Source: Thermanaerothrix solaris (GTDB lineage: Bacteria; Chloroflexota; Anaerolineae; Anaerolineales; Anaerolineaceae). From it: DNA of 64,000 nucleotides. The notes beneath the pieces are model-generated. The model ran no database searches, was not told the DNA's origin, and saw only the letters and a program-made list of their open reading frames with translations. Location: positions 310,001 through 374,000 of the forward strand of contig NZ_JAUHMF010000002.1 of assembly GCF_032334255.1 (NCBI RefSeq), read 5' to 3'. Below, piece after piece: positions 8,495 to 17,251 of this stretch (positions are counted from its first letter, which is position 1; every line of letters starts with the position of its first letter). Both the position numbers and the translations under genes were made by a program.

Positions 8495-9082
8495 TCATAC
8501 CCTCTGGCTCGCGAGCCAAGTGGTCAGATCCTCCCACCCATACCCGATCTCCTGGAGTGAGATGCCGCGGAGAGTGATCGTCTGTTCCCGTGTTGGTTGC
8601 CCACCCAGGCGGGCATAAAATGCCCGGCCCGGGTGGTTATCGGCCAGGACCCAGATCAGCATCGAGGTCAACCCGTTTTGAATTAACGTCTGCACCGAGG
8701 CGAGTACGAGCCGCGTGCCGATACCCTGGCGTTGAAACGTCGGCAGGACATACAGAGCATATATTTCACCCCGGTAAATCTCGTCCCCGCTTCGTTCCGG
8801 CCCCCCACTGGCAAAGCCCACGATACGCCCTGCTTTTTCGGCCACCCACCAAAAACTCCCCGGGGGCGGGTGTGTGATCCTTTCTCGGATCTGCTGAGCA
8901 TCCTGTTCGACGGAAAGTTGGGCTAAGACGTTGGCCGGGATGAGGCCAGCATAGGCGGCGCGCCAGGTTTCCACATGCACCCAGGCGATGCCCTCGGCAT
9001 CCTTGGGCGTCGCCGGGCGGATGAGTACATTGTCAGGAGGTTGGTTACTTTCCATAGGGCGGTGGGGAAAATCCGAAAACAT
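8495..9082 (-). CDS. GNAT family N-acetyltransferase
   Basis: A 195-residue cytoplasmic protein with the GNAT fold: IRPATPKDAEGIAWVHVETWRAAY at the N-terminal strand-helix, then the acetyl-CoA loop region IYALYVLPTFQRQGIGTRLV (Q/R-x-x-G-x-G/A type) and WVLADNHPGRAFYARLGG. It resembles RimI or small-molecule acetyltransferases; the substrate is unknown. Two starts are possible, this one and an in-frame ATG nine codons later. Neither has a convincing ribosome binding site. It stands alone, convergent with the peptide operon. Confidence 0.85.
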   Translation of the reverse strand: MFSDFPHRPMESNQPPDNVLIRPATPKDAEGIAWVHVETWRAAYAGLIPANVLAQLSVEQDAQQIRERITHPPPGSFWWVAEKAGRIVGFASGGPERSGDEIYRGEIYALYVLPTFQRQGIGTRLVLASVQTLIQNGLTSMLIWVLADNHPGRAFYARLGGQPTREQTITLRGISLQEIGYGWEDLTTWLASQRV

Positions 9083-9130
9083 AATGAGGATAGGATACCA
9101 AAATCTCAGATGTTTCTTCTATTTCGATTA

Positions 9131-9136
9131 TATAAT
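9131..9136 (+). promoter_or_regulatory. Possible -10 element (TATAAT) of the oxidoreductase gene
   Basis: A consensus TATAAT in an AT-rich intergenic stretch, about 75 bases upstream of the start codon. No acceptable -35 hexamer is found at 16-18 bases. Confidence 0.4.
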
Positions 9137-9211
9137 GAGGACGTAACTCACGCGCCCACCTGTCGTGAGTTTATCGTTCCACCTAAACAGCCTTGAAAAG
9201 GAGCCCTGGTC

Positions 9212-10600
9212 ATGTCCGTTCAACCCGTCACAGCAGTACTCATCGGGGCTGGGCAGCGCGGTGCCGAAGCCTATGCACCTTATGCCCTGCAACATCCGGA
9301 TCAGTTGCGCTTTGTGGCGGTGGCCGAGCCGGATCCGCAACGCCGCGCGCGCTTTGCCGCCCAGCACAATATTCCTCGCGAGCGTCAGTATTCGACTTGG
9401 GAAGATCTGTTGGATGAGCCTCAAATGGCCGATGCAGCGCTCATTTGCACCCAAGATACGCTACACACGGCCCCCGCTCTGGCCGCCCTGCGCGCGGGTT
9501 ATCACGTCTTGCTGGAGAAGCCGCTTGCCCCACGCCCGGATGAGTGCGAGGCGATTGTGGCCACCAGTGAAGCGGTGGGGCGCCAGTTGCACGTTGGGCA
9601 TGTGATGCGCTATACCCGCCACTATCAATTATTGCGTGAGATAGTGCAATCGGGCGTCCTGGGCGAGGTGGTGGATGTGGATCACCGCGAAAACGTCGCC
9701 TTCTGGCACATGGTGCACTCTTACGTGCGTGGGAACTGGCGCAATAGCGCTCTTTCCAGTCCGATGATCCTGGCCAAATGCTGCCATGACCTGGATATGC
9801 TGCCCTGGGTTTTGGGGCAACGCTGTCAGCGCCTCTACAGCGTGGGCAATCTGTTGCACTTCCGGGCTGAAAATGCCCCGCCCGGCGCGCCGGAACGCTG
9901 CCTGGATGGCTGTCCGGCAGCACAAACCTGCCCCTATTATGCGCCCTATATTTACCTGGAGATGAAGCCCTTCTGGCACAATTACGCCGAGACAGCGCCA
10001 CGTGGTATTGCTCGCTGGGCGACGCGCCAGTGGGTGGAACGGCCATGGTTGGTGCGCCTGCTCAGCGTGGTTTACCCTGATTTGCGTCAGATCACCGAGT
10101 ATCGCGGCTGGCCACTGACCGTGCTGGCCCTTGACCCCACCCCTGAGGCTATCCTGGAAGCACTCCGCAGCGGGCCGTATGGGCGTTGCGTCTATCATTG
10201 CGATAACGACGTGGTGGATCACCAGGTGGTGAGCATGCTCTTCAGCGCCGGCAGCACGGTCACGCTGACCATGCATGGGCATTCTCATATTGAGCACCGC
10301 TCCACCCGCATTGAAGGCACGCGCGGGCGTCTGTTGGCCATGATGGGCAACGGCGGCGGGTGGATTCAGGTGGAAGAACACCGCACGCTCTCTCGCCGCA
10401 CCTACGATACCAGCCCGCCCCCCGGCCAGGGCCATGGCGGTGGGGATATGGGGCTGATGGCGCATTTTGTGGCTTGCGTGCGTGCCGGCGGCAACCCGCC
10501 GGAGGTACGTCAGGCGGCCCGCGAGGCGCTGGAGAGCCACCGCCTGGCCTTTGCGGCTGAGGAATCGCGCCTCAGCGGGCAGGCCATCTTTATGGAATAG
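9212..10600 (+). CDS. Gfo/Idh/MocA family oxidoreductase
   Basis: NAD(P)-dependent sugar or inositol dehydrogenase-like enzyme, 462 residues, longer than the usual 330-390. The Rossmann fold starts at VTAVLIGAGQRGAEAY, and the catalytic-lysine motif LLEKPLAP and GHVMRYTRHY follow. An extra segment after about residue 225 holds Cys230, Cys234 and Cys240 in the pattern CLDGC-x5-C and ends near the AP-rich YYAPYIYLEM stretch. It could bind a metal or be structural. Related longer family members act on glycans or aminosugars. Start ATG follows AAAAGGAG. The gene is monocistronic, facing galE; substrate unknown. Confidence 0.85.
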   Translation: MSVQPVTAVLIGAGQRGAEAYAPYALQHPDQLRFVAVAEPDPQRRARFAAQHNIPRERQYSTWEDLLDEPQMADAALICTQDTLHTAPALAALRAGYHVLLEKPLAPRPDECEAIVATSEAVGRQLHVGHVMRYTRHYQLLREIVQSGVLGEVVDVDHRENVAFWHMVHSYVRGNWRNSALSSPMILAKCCHDLDMLPWVLGQRCQRLYSVGNLLHFRAENAPPGAPERCLDGCPAAQTCPYYAPYIYLEMKPFWHNYAETAPRGIARWATRQWVERPWLVRLLSVVYPDLRQITEYRGWPLTVLALDPTPEAILEALRSGPYGRCVYHCDNDVVDHQVVSMLFSAGSTVTLTMHGHSHIEHRSTRIEGTRGRLLAMMGNGGGWIQVEEHRTLSRRTYDTSPPPGQGHGGGDMGLMAHFVACVRAGGNPPEVRQAAREALESHRLAFAAEESRLSGQAIFME

Positions 10601-10636
10601 AAGAACTGCCCGGTTACCGGATGGGGTTAGACGCGC

Positions 10637-11674
10637 TTATTCCTTGGGGGCCAGGGTTTCGGTGCGCAGGTTGAGAATCTCCTTGCGTTTTTCCGCCCAC
10701 CGTAGCGCATCGCGGATGCCGTCTTCGATGGAAAGTTGTGCTTTCCAACCCAACAAACGCTCGGCGGTATCCGCATTGGCATAGGAACCCGCAATATCGC
10801 CGGGGCGGGGTGGGGCTTCGCGCACCGGGATCTGCCGCCCAATCACCTTCTGGAAGGCATCTAAGAGTTCGCGCACGGTGACACCGCGTCCGGTACCCAG
10901 GTTGATGACCAGATAGCGATCTGGCGGATTGCCGGCACGCTCGAACACGGCGTCAAAGTCCAGCACGGCGGCCAGGTGCGCCTGTGCCAAATCCCAGACG
11001 TGGATGTAATCGCGGATGCCAGTGCCATCACGGGTGGGCCAGTTGGTGCCGGTGATCTCGAAATAGGGATATTTACCCAGTGCGGTGTCCACCATCCGGC
11101 CCAGGACGTGGGTGGGGTTTTCCACGTGGATGCCACTGCGCAGTTGGGGGTCGGCGCCGATAGGGTTGAAGTAGCGCAGGGCAATGCCGTACATGCCATA
11201 ACTCACACAATAATCCCGCAGGATCATTTCCATCATGTATTTGGTGCGGGCGTAGGGACTGGAGGGTTTAAGCGGGGAATCCTCGCGCACCATGAAGCCC
11301 GGCACGACATCATAGAGCGAGGCCGAGGAACTGAACACGACCCGCTTACACCCCAGGCGTTGCAGGTGATAAAAGAACTCAATGGATTTGCCAACATTCT
11401 CACGGTAGTACTCGTAGGGCTTTTCCATGGATTCGGGCACGACGATCAGTGCCGCGCAGTGGATGGTGGCGTGAATATCGGGGTGCTCCTGGAAAATGCG
11501 CTCCAAGAGGGCGACATCCGCGATATCGCCGGGATAAAAGATGCGCCCACGGGTGAATTCCACCCGTCCGGTGGAGAGGTTATCCAGAATGATGGGGGTA
11601 TGGCCGGCATCCAACAGGGCTGAGCAAATGGTACTCCCGATGTAACCGGCGCCGCCACTGACGAGGATTTTCAT
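10637..11674 (-). CDS. galE: UDP-glucose 4-epimerase
   Basis: Extended short-chain dehydrogenase that interconverts UDP-glucose and UDP-galactose, 345 residues. The NAD-binding motif GGAGYIGS spans residues 7-14. Ser116-Ser118 and the catalytic pair Tyr141 and Lys145 (SPYARTKYMMEM) are in place. Later segments such as LRYFNPIGADP and GTGIRDYIHVWDLAQAH are typical of GalE. AAGGAGG precedes the ATG at a good distance. It sits directly downstream of a membrane glycosyltransferase pair on the same strand, consistent with supplying galactose donors for cell-surface glycans, although it also has its own likely promoter. Confidence 0.92.
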   Translation of the reverse strand: MKILVSGGAGYIGSTICSALLDAGHTPIILDNLSTGRVEFTRGRIFYPGDIADVALLERIFQEHPDIHATIHCAALIVVPESMEKPYEYYRENVGKSIEFFYHLQRLGCKRVVFSSSASLYDVVPGFMVREDSPLKPSSPYARTKYMMEMILRDYCVSYGMYGIALRYFNPIGADPQLRSGIHVENPTHVLGRMVDTALGKYPYFEITGTNWPTRDGTGIRDYIHVWDLAQAHLAAVLDFDAVFERAGNPPDRYLVINLGTGRGVTVRELLDAFQKVIGRQIPVREAPPRPGDIAGSYANADTAERLLGWKAQLSIEDGIRDALRWAEKRKEILNLRTETLAPKE

Positions 11675-11714
11675 ACGCCTCCTTGAGGTAGATGAATGTC
11701 GTCACATGAGGGTG

Positions 11715-11744
11715 ATTATAGACGATTTTGCCCGCTATGCCCAA
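11715..11744 (-). promoter_or_regulatory. Probable promoter of galE
   Basis: On the minus strand a consensus TATAAT (11720-11715) lies 18 bases after TTGGGC (11744-11739). The predicted start of transcription is about 35 bases before the galE ATG. Confidence 0.45.
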
Positions 11745-13778
11745 TCAGGGACAAGGAATTTCCTGCCGCAGGGCTTCATGAGCCTGCTCTCGTTGTGGGC
11801 TGGTTGGGGTCTCGCGCAGCAAGCGCTCCCACAGGCGGCAAACCACGCCATGCATGGTCGGGGCCACTCGCGCTGCTTCCAGGCTTTGGGTTAGGGCAGC
11901 TTCCCATTGCCCGGTGTGGGCATAGCCCTCGATGAACGGTAACCGTTCGGCGGGGTCGTTGGGGTAATCGCCCAGAGCGAAGGCAGTTTCGGCCAGGGCA
12001 ACCACGGTTTCCCAGTCTCGGCGCTGGCGGGCTAAATCAGCCTGTTCGTAATAATAGCACCAGCCGTGAGGTGGTTCAGGGGCGTAAAAAGCGGGTAAGC
12101 GGGGTGCAGGCGTCGCGATTTCGATTTGGTTGGGAGCGCTTAATCGGGCTGCTACGTGGCGCAGGCGCGGAGGGAGGAAGAGGTTATCGGCTTCCAAGAC
12201 AGGATCCACGACCCGCAGACAGGCAGGAGGTTGGTAGTAAAGCACTAAGACCTGATCGGTGCTGCCGGTAAACATTGCGGCTAAATAGTCCACCTGCACC
12301 GGTTGGTGGGCGATGCCGGATTGCAAGGCCCAATGCGAACGACGGACGTCCAGATCTACCAGTAGATAATCCATTCGCGAGGTAGGGTTTTCAGGGGCAT
12401 AAATCCAGTTGAGCGGGGCAGTGAGCGAATTGTCGCTGTAATAGCGCAACGGCAACCCTTGCATCACGATGGTGGTGCCGGGCTTGAGGGCTGGGATGCG
12501 CCAGGCCATTTGCCAAAACAAGGCCCGCTGTACCTCCCAATCGCGGCGGCAATCGCCGCTGTTTTGGGTCTGAGCCGCGGTAGCCAATCCTAACGCGACG
12601 ACCAGGAAGGCTGTGGGTAGTGAGGCAGGTAGCAAACGTACTAGCCCCACCAAAAGACAGGCGGCGCCGAGCATGAAAGGCAGGGTGAACCGGTCATAAG
12701 GAAAGCCAAAGTGAACCGGTAAATCGGTGAGCCAGAAGGGCCAACCAGCCAATAGTAACCCCGCGCTTCCCAGCCCCAGCCACGGGCGCGCGGCTTGCGA
12801 GCGCTGGCTAAATCCCGAGGGCGGCGTTAGGCGCCAGGTACGCCGTCCCATGAAAAAGAGGAGGCTCAGGGCAGCGGCAAGCGCAACCAGGGTAAAGATC
12901 AGCGTGCGTGGGCCGGCAGTCGGTAACATCGTGAGGCGCTGGAGGGGATAAAACCATACCCACAAACCTGCGCGTAGGCTATCGTTGAGGATCCGAGTGA
13001 GCACGTGCCCAATAGCGGTCAGAGGTTGAGCGGCCAGAGCGGTGAGGATATGGGGCTGGTAATTGTAGGTTTGATAAGGGAAGAAAAACGCTCGCCAGAG
13101 CCCGATGCCTACAAAGAGGATGAGATATGGCAGGCTGTGGCGCAGGGCGTGGCGCCAGCGTTGCGCGCCCGTGCTGGTGAGGGCTTGGATCAACAAGAGC
13201 GGGCGCAGCAGGTCGAGCAGGAAGAAATACTCCATACTGAGCAGGTTGATAGCACTCAGCATGAGTCCCAGGCTGTGCCAATACCAGCGGTGAGCGGGTG
13301 TGCGGATGGCCCGGAGCGAGGCGTACAACGAGCCGAAGAAGGCGGTGAGGACGATGAAAAAATGGCTGTAGACAATGCTGATAGGCTGCTGACCAAAGCC
13401 GGGATAAAGGCTGAAAGCCAGCGCGATCCAGGCGGCTTCAGTGGGTTGCTGGGGGCGAGCCTGGCGCAAGGTCAGCCACAGCATAACCCCGGCTAGCCAA
13501 CGCCAGAAGAAGGCATACAGTTGCCATTGCCAAGGGGCCGTGCCCAAGAACGTCATTGAGATCTGGTACAGCAAACCCCAAAAGGGGCGTTTGGTGGCAA
13601 AATAAGCTTTTAGCCCTTCCGCACCATAAGTCTTGCCGATCCACAGCATGGGCAGGTCGTCCCAGTAAAACCCCAGCCAGGGTAAGAAAAGCCCATAGGC
13701 TAAAACCAGCAGAAGAAAAAGGATTAATGGAAAGGTGATCGAATGGGAAAGCCATGCGGTTAGATTGCGTCGTACCAT
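11745..13778 (-). CDS. Polytopic membrane protein, GT-C glycosyltransferase-like, with C-terminal TPR-like region
   Basis: A 677-residue membrane protein. The first helix is followed by an acidic loop GFYWDDLPML, the usual position of the catalytic Asp in GT-C enzymes that take sugars from polyprenyl-phosphate carriers. About ten further hydrophobic segments follow to roughly residue 410. The last 270 residues are soluble and end in helical repeats (YYEQADLARQRRDWETVVAL, YAHTGQWEAALTQSLEAA) resembling TPR units. It starts four bases after the stop of a GT2 gene, which probably makes the polyprenyl-phosphate sugar. The acceptor is unknown and the family cannot be named with certainty. Confidence 0.7.
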   Translation of the reverse strand: MVRRNLTAWLSHSITFPLILFLLLVLAYGLFLPWLGFYWDDLPMLWIGKTYGAEGLKAYFATKRPFWGLLYQISMTFLGTAPWQWQLYAFFWRWLAGVMLWLTLRQARPQQPTEAAWIALAFSLYPGFGQQPISIVYSHFFIVLTAFFGSLYASLRAIRTPAHRWYWHSLGLMLSAINLLSMEYFFLLDLLRPLLLIQALTSTGAQRWRHALRHSLPYLILFVGIGLWRAFFFPYQTYNYQPHILTALAAQPLTAIGHVLTRILNDSLRAGLWVWFYPLQRLTMLPTAGPRTLIFTLVALAAALSLLFFMGRRTWRLTPPSGFSQRSQAARPWLGLGSAGLLLAGWPFWLTDLPVHFGFPYDRFTLPFMLGAACLLVGLVRLLPASLPTAFLVVALGLATAAQTQNSGDCRRDWEVQRALFWQMAWRIPALKPGTTIVMQGLPLRYYSDNSLTAPLNWIYAPENPTSRMDYLLVDLDVRRSHWALQSGIAHQPVQVDYLAAMFTGSTDQVLVLYYQPPACLRVVDPVLEADNLFLPPRLRHVAARLSAPNQIEIATPAPRLPAFYAPEPPHGWCYYYEQADLARQRRDWETVVALAETAFALGDYPNDPAERLPFIEGYAHTGQWEAALTQSLEAARVAPTMHGVVCRLWERLLRETPTSPQREQAHEALRQEIPCP

Positions 13779-13782
13779 GGGC

Positions 13783-14904
13783 TTATGAGTTTTGACGAGA
13801 AGATTGAGAGTGGGAGATCACCTGCCGGATCAGATAAATCGGGCGTTCTTTGACTTCCTGGAAGATATAGCCTACATATAGGCCGATGATACCCAGCATG
13901 ATCATCAGCGAGCCGCCGACAAAAAGCAGGACGAACATGAGCGATGACCAGCCCGGTGCTAAACTGGCCTGGCGCCCGGTCAGCCAGAAACTTAGGACGT
14001 AGAGGGCTTCCAGAAGCGCCAGGAGGAGAAATACACCCCCCAGCGAAATACCGATATACAAAGGGACTAACGAAAAAGAGAAGATGGCATTGAACGCCAG
14101 GCGCAGCATTTTCTGAAGGGAGTAATGAGAATGACCACCCAGACGGGGCGCCGGTGTGTAGGGTAGGATCACGGTGCGAAAGCCCATCCAGCCCACCATG
14201 CCGCGCAGGAAGCGGTGATATTCGCGCATCTGGCGCAAGGCTGCGACCGCCCGGCGCTGGAGCAAGCGAAAATCTGAAACCCCCGGCGGGATCGGCGTGG
14301 ACGCGATACGGTTGATCAGGCGGTAGAACGCTTCTGAAGTCCAGCGCTTGAACCAGCCTGCCTGTTGCGGTTCCTGCCGTTGGGCCAGCACCACCTCATA
14401 ACCCTGAGCAGCCAGCGCCAGCATTTCGGGGATGAGTTCGGGCGGATGTTCGCCGTCACCGTCCATGCTGATCACCCACTCGGCTTCGGCCTGATCCAGC
14501 CCGGCGGTCAATGCCGCCTGATGGCCGAAGTTGCGGCTCAATTCCACCACGGTAACACGGGAATCGCTCTCGACCAGCGCTTCGAGTACCACTTGAGTGC
14601 CATCGGTAGAACCATCGTTGATGTAGTAAATTGAAAATGAGTAGGGGAGAGGATCAATGACCGCGCGTAAACGCTGGTGAAAAGCCGCTACAACGGTTTC
14701 TTCGTTAAAAACCGGGATAACGATGGCGACTTGCGAAGGGTGGGGAACCAATTCGGATGCCAAAACCTTGGCCGTCAAACGTGAAGGGATTTCGTTTTCA
14801 AGTATATCAAAAAACCACTTGTATTTCGATTCCAGATTTGCTATACTAAAACTGGTCTGACCTCTTACCTCTTGTTGGAGTGCCCATGGATTGGTCGCCC
14901 CCAC
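13783..14904 (-). CDS. Family 2 glycosyltransferase, polyprenyl-phosphate sugar synthase type (DPM1/GtrB-like)
   Basis: Catalytic GT-A domain from about residue 57: VAIVIPVFNEE, the nucleotide-sugar DXD-type region MDGDGEHPPEL, and RNFGHQAALTAGLDQA. Two C-terminal transmembrane helices follow (about residues 275-345), as in GtrB/ArnC-like enzymes that transfer glucose or mannose to undecaprenyl phosphate at the inner membrane. The length is 373 residues if the ATG at 14904 is used. That start runs through the promoter and first codons of the divergent regulator gene, so a downstream TTG or GTG start near residue 46-52 is quite possible. It is followed by a GT-C protein, its probable user. Confidence 0.82.
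   Translation of the reverse strand: MGATNPWALQQEVRGQTSFSIANLESKYKWFFDILENEIPSRLTAKVLASELVPHPSQVAIVIPVFNEETVVAAFHQRLRAVIDPLPYSFSIYYINDGSTDGTQVVLEALVESDSRVTVVELSRNFGHQAALTAGLDQAEAEWVISMDGDGEHPPELIPEMLALAAQGYEVVLAQRQEPQQAGWFKRWTSEAFYRLINRIASTPIPPGVSDFRLLQRRAVAALRQMREYHRFLRGMVGWMGFRTVILPYTPAPRLGGHSHYSLQKMLRLAFNAIFSFSLVPLYIGISLGGVFLLLALLEALYVLSFWLTGRQASLAPGWSSLMFVLLFVGGSLMIMLGIIGLYVGYIFQEVKERPIYLIRQVISHSQSSRQNS
14819..14847 (+). promoter_or_regulatory. Promoter of the FadR-like/glpD operon
   Basis: TTGTAT at 14819-14824 and TATACT at 14842-14847 with a 17-base spacer; TTGC immediately precedes the -10, giving an extended -10. It is about 40 bases from the regulator start. It overlaps the N-terminal coding end of the divergent glycosyltransferase frame. 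Confidence 0.65.
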
Positions 14905-15596
14905 CCCCGCGCCCGGCAGAATTGGCCGAATATCGTCTGATCGAAGCTATCCTTAGCGGCGTCTTTCCCCCCGGCAGCACATTACCCAATGAGCGCGACC
15001 TTGCCGCCCGTTTGGGCGTGACCCGCCCCACCCTGCGCGAGGCTTTGCAGCGCCTGGCCCGCGATGGTTGGCTTGAAATCCATCACGGCAGGCCCACTCG
15101 CGTGCGCGATTACTGGCGCGAGGGCAACCTTAATATCCTCAATGCGTTGATCCATCACCCCGAATCGCTCCCACCTACGTTTATCCCTAACCTGTTACAG
15201 GTGCGCGTTTTGTTAGCCCCGGCCTATTGCCGCCTGGCCTTCGAGCGAGCCCGGGAGGAGGTTGCGGCTCTCCTCACTCGCTTGTGCACCTTGCCGGATG
15301 AAGCCGAAGCCTTTGCCAGTGGAGATTGGCAATTGCACCACACCCTCACCGTTCTTTCGGGCAATCCGGTCTTTACCCTCATCCTCAATGGCTTTCATGA
15401 TCTCTACTTGACCATGGCACGGCGCTATTTCAACCATGCTGCAGCACGCGCCCGTTCCCGGGCGTATTACGAGGGATTACGGCAGTATGCACTGCAGAAT
15501 CAACCCGAAGCCGCCGAAGCCCTTACCCGGGCGGTGATGCTGGAAAGCATCCGCTTGTGGGACGCCGTTGCCAGTAATGGCGACAGCCTGCTCTGA
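14886..15596 (+). CDS. FadR-like GntR-family transcriptional regulator
   Basis: A 236-residue DNA-binding protein. The winged helix-turn-helix covers about residues 11-77 (PNERDLAARLGVTRPTLREA, then LQRLARDGWLEIHHGRPT). The C-terminal all-helical domain follows E. coli FadR, rather than generic FCD proteins, in order and wording (NLNIL, SGNPVFTLILNGFHDLY, RRYFNHAAARARS). E. coli FadR binds long-chain acyl-CoA and controls fatty acid breakdown and synthesis. Acyl-CoA sensing here is an inference. The ATG at 14886 has TTGGAG upstream; a GTG two codons earlier is also in frame. It is the first gene before glpD, an AGPS-like gene and an FGGY kinase, and is likely autoregulatory. Confidence 0.82.
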   Translation: MDWSPPPPRPAELAEYRLIEAILSGVFPPGSTLPNERDLAARLGVTRPTLREALQRLARDGWLEIHHGRPTRVRDYWREGNLNILNALIHHPESLPPTFIPNLLQVRVLLAPAYCRLAFERAREEVAALLTRLCTLPDEAEAFASGDWQLHHTLTVLSGNPVFTLILNGFHDLYLTMARRYFNHAAARARSRAYYEGLRQYALQNQPEAAEALTRAVMLESIRLWDAVASNGDSLL

Positions 15597-15643
15597 TCTA
15601 TTTCTTTCCGTTCATTCCCAATTTCATCCTTCAGGAGGTTGCA

Positions 15644-17233
15644 ATGTGGTCTCGCGGATGGCGCGATGCCGTCTGGTCGGCGTTGGATCGCCCCTGGGAT
15701 GTTCTCATTATCGGGGGCGGGGTGACCGGTGCCGGGCTGTTGCGCTTGTGTACGCTCTTTGGTTTGCAGGCGGTGCTGATTGAAGCCCGTGATTTTTCTT
15801 TTGGCACCTCGAGCCGTTCGTCCAAATTGGTGCATGGTGGCTTTCGCTATTTGCGTAACCGCCAGTACAATGTGACTTATGAATCCGTGCGCGAGCGGGA
15901 GTGGTTGCTACGCGCAGCCCCGAACCTGGTGACGCCACTGCCGTTTGTGCTACCGGTTTATCCGCACTATCGCGCCTCGCTGCGGCAATTCCAAATCGGG
16001 GTGCTCATTTACGATGGTATGGCGTTGCGCTGGCAGCATGGGACGCTTTCGCCCCAGGCGGTGCTGACGCGTTGCCCCTGGCTTAACCCGGAGGGCTTGC
16101 TGGGAGGGGTGTATTACGGTGATGCCCGGGTAGATGACGCGCGCCTGGTGCTGCGTCTGCTGCGCGAGGCGGTTCAGGCGGGTGCGATGGCGCTTTCGTA
16201 TGCGCGTGCGGTGGAACTTTTACGTATGGCCAACGGCCAGGTCTGCGGTGCCGTTGTGCGGGATGAGGCGGATCCACAAGGACGTACCGTCGAGGTGCGG
16301 GCGCGCGTGGTGATCAACGCGACCGGACCGTGGACCGATAGCCTGCGTCGCGAGGTCGGGGGCACTCCGCGCTTGCGCCGTACCCGTGGCAGCCATTTAG
16401 TCTTCCCGCGGGCCAGGTTCCCGCTGAGCGAAGCCGTAACCCTGCTGCACCCGCATGATCGCCGGGCCATGTTTGCCATCCCCTGGGAGGGGGTTACGCT
16501 GCTAGGCACCACCGATCTCGACCATCCGCCGGAGTGGGAGGATCGTGAACCTTTCGCCACGGCGGAAGAGATAGATTACCTGTTGGAAGCCTTGCGTATC
16601 ATTTTCCCACGCGTGGAGGCCGGGGCACAGGACATCCTGGCCACGTTCGCCGGCTTGCGCCCGATCATTCGGAGTGGCGCCGAGCATCCTTCCAAAGAAT
16701 CCCGTGCTCATAGTGTGTGGGATGAGCACGGACTGATTACCATCACCGGGGGCAAGTTGACCACCTTCCGCCGCATGGCGTACGACACCTTGCGCGCAGC
16801 AGCGGGTTATCTAAGCCTGCCCGCGAAACCCCACGGGGCGAAGGCGTTTTTCTCTCCCGTCCCGTTGGAAGCTCCGGCGCCGGACCTGGACTTTGAAACG
16901 CTGGCTTACCTGGCCGGGCGGCTTGGGCCGGAGATCCTGCGGTTTTTGGACGAGATGCCGGCAGACGAACTGCATCCCATTCCCACCCTGCCCAATCTGT
17001 GGGCGGAGGTGCGCTGGGCCGCACGGCATGAGGGGGTTGTTCATTTGGACGACTTGCTGCTGCGGCGCGTGCGCTTGGGGTTGTTGTTGCCCAACGGCGG
17101 TTTGGATCATCTTGATGTTCTCCGCAGCCTGATCCAACCTGAATTGGGCTGGGAGGATGCGCGCTGGGAAGCAGAGGTCCATGCCTACCGCGGGATCTGG
17201 CGGCGTTTTTACAGTCCATCCCCCACTGGATAA
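15644..17233 (+). CDS. glpD: Glycerol-3-phosphate dehydrogenase (FAD-dependent)
   Basis: Membrane-associated flavoenzyme oxidising sn-glycerol 3-phosphate to dihydroxyacetone phosphate and passing electrons to quinone. It has 529 residues. The FAD dinucleotide motif GGGVTGAG is at 24-31, followed by the diagnostic DFSFGTSSRSSKLVHGGFRYL region (about 50-70), a central VINATGPWTDSLRR and ITGGKLTTFRRMA near residue 370. The C-terminal helical domain (DAO_C) is present. AGGAGG lies a few bases before the ATG. It is the second gene of the FadR-like operon, with the AGPS-like flavoprotein directly downstream, so its product DHAP may feed or drain that enzyme. Confidence 0.92.
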   Translation: MWSRGWRDAVWSALDRPWDVLIIGGGVTGAGLLRLCTLFGLQAVLIEARDFSFGTSSRSSKLVHGGFRYLRNRQYNVTYESVREREWLLRAAPNLVTPLPFVLPVYPHYRASLRQFQIGVLIYDGMALRWQHGTLSPQAVLTRCPWLNPEGLLGGVYYGDARVDDARLVLRLLREAVQAGAMALSYARAVELLRMANGQVCGAVVRDEADPQGRTVEVRARVVINATGPWTDSLRREVGGTPRLRRTRGSHLVFPRARFPLSEAVTLLHPHDRRAMFAIPWEGVTLLGTTDLDHPPEWEDREPFATAEEIDYLLEALRIIFPRVEAGAQDILATFAGLRPIIRSGAEHPSKESRAHSVWDEHGLITITGGKLTTFRRMAYDTLRAAAGYLSLPAKPHGAKAFFSPVPLEAPAPDLDFETLAYLAGRLGPEILRFLDEMPADELHPIPTLPNLWAEVRWAARHEGVVHLDDLLLRRVRLGLLLPNGGLDHLDVLRSLIQPELGWEDARWEAEVHAYRGIWRRFYSPSPTG

Positions 17234-17251
17234 CGTCTCAGGAGGTTGCTT

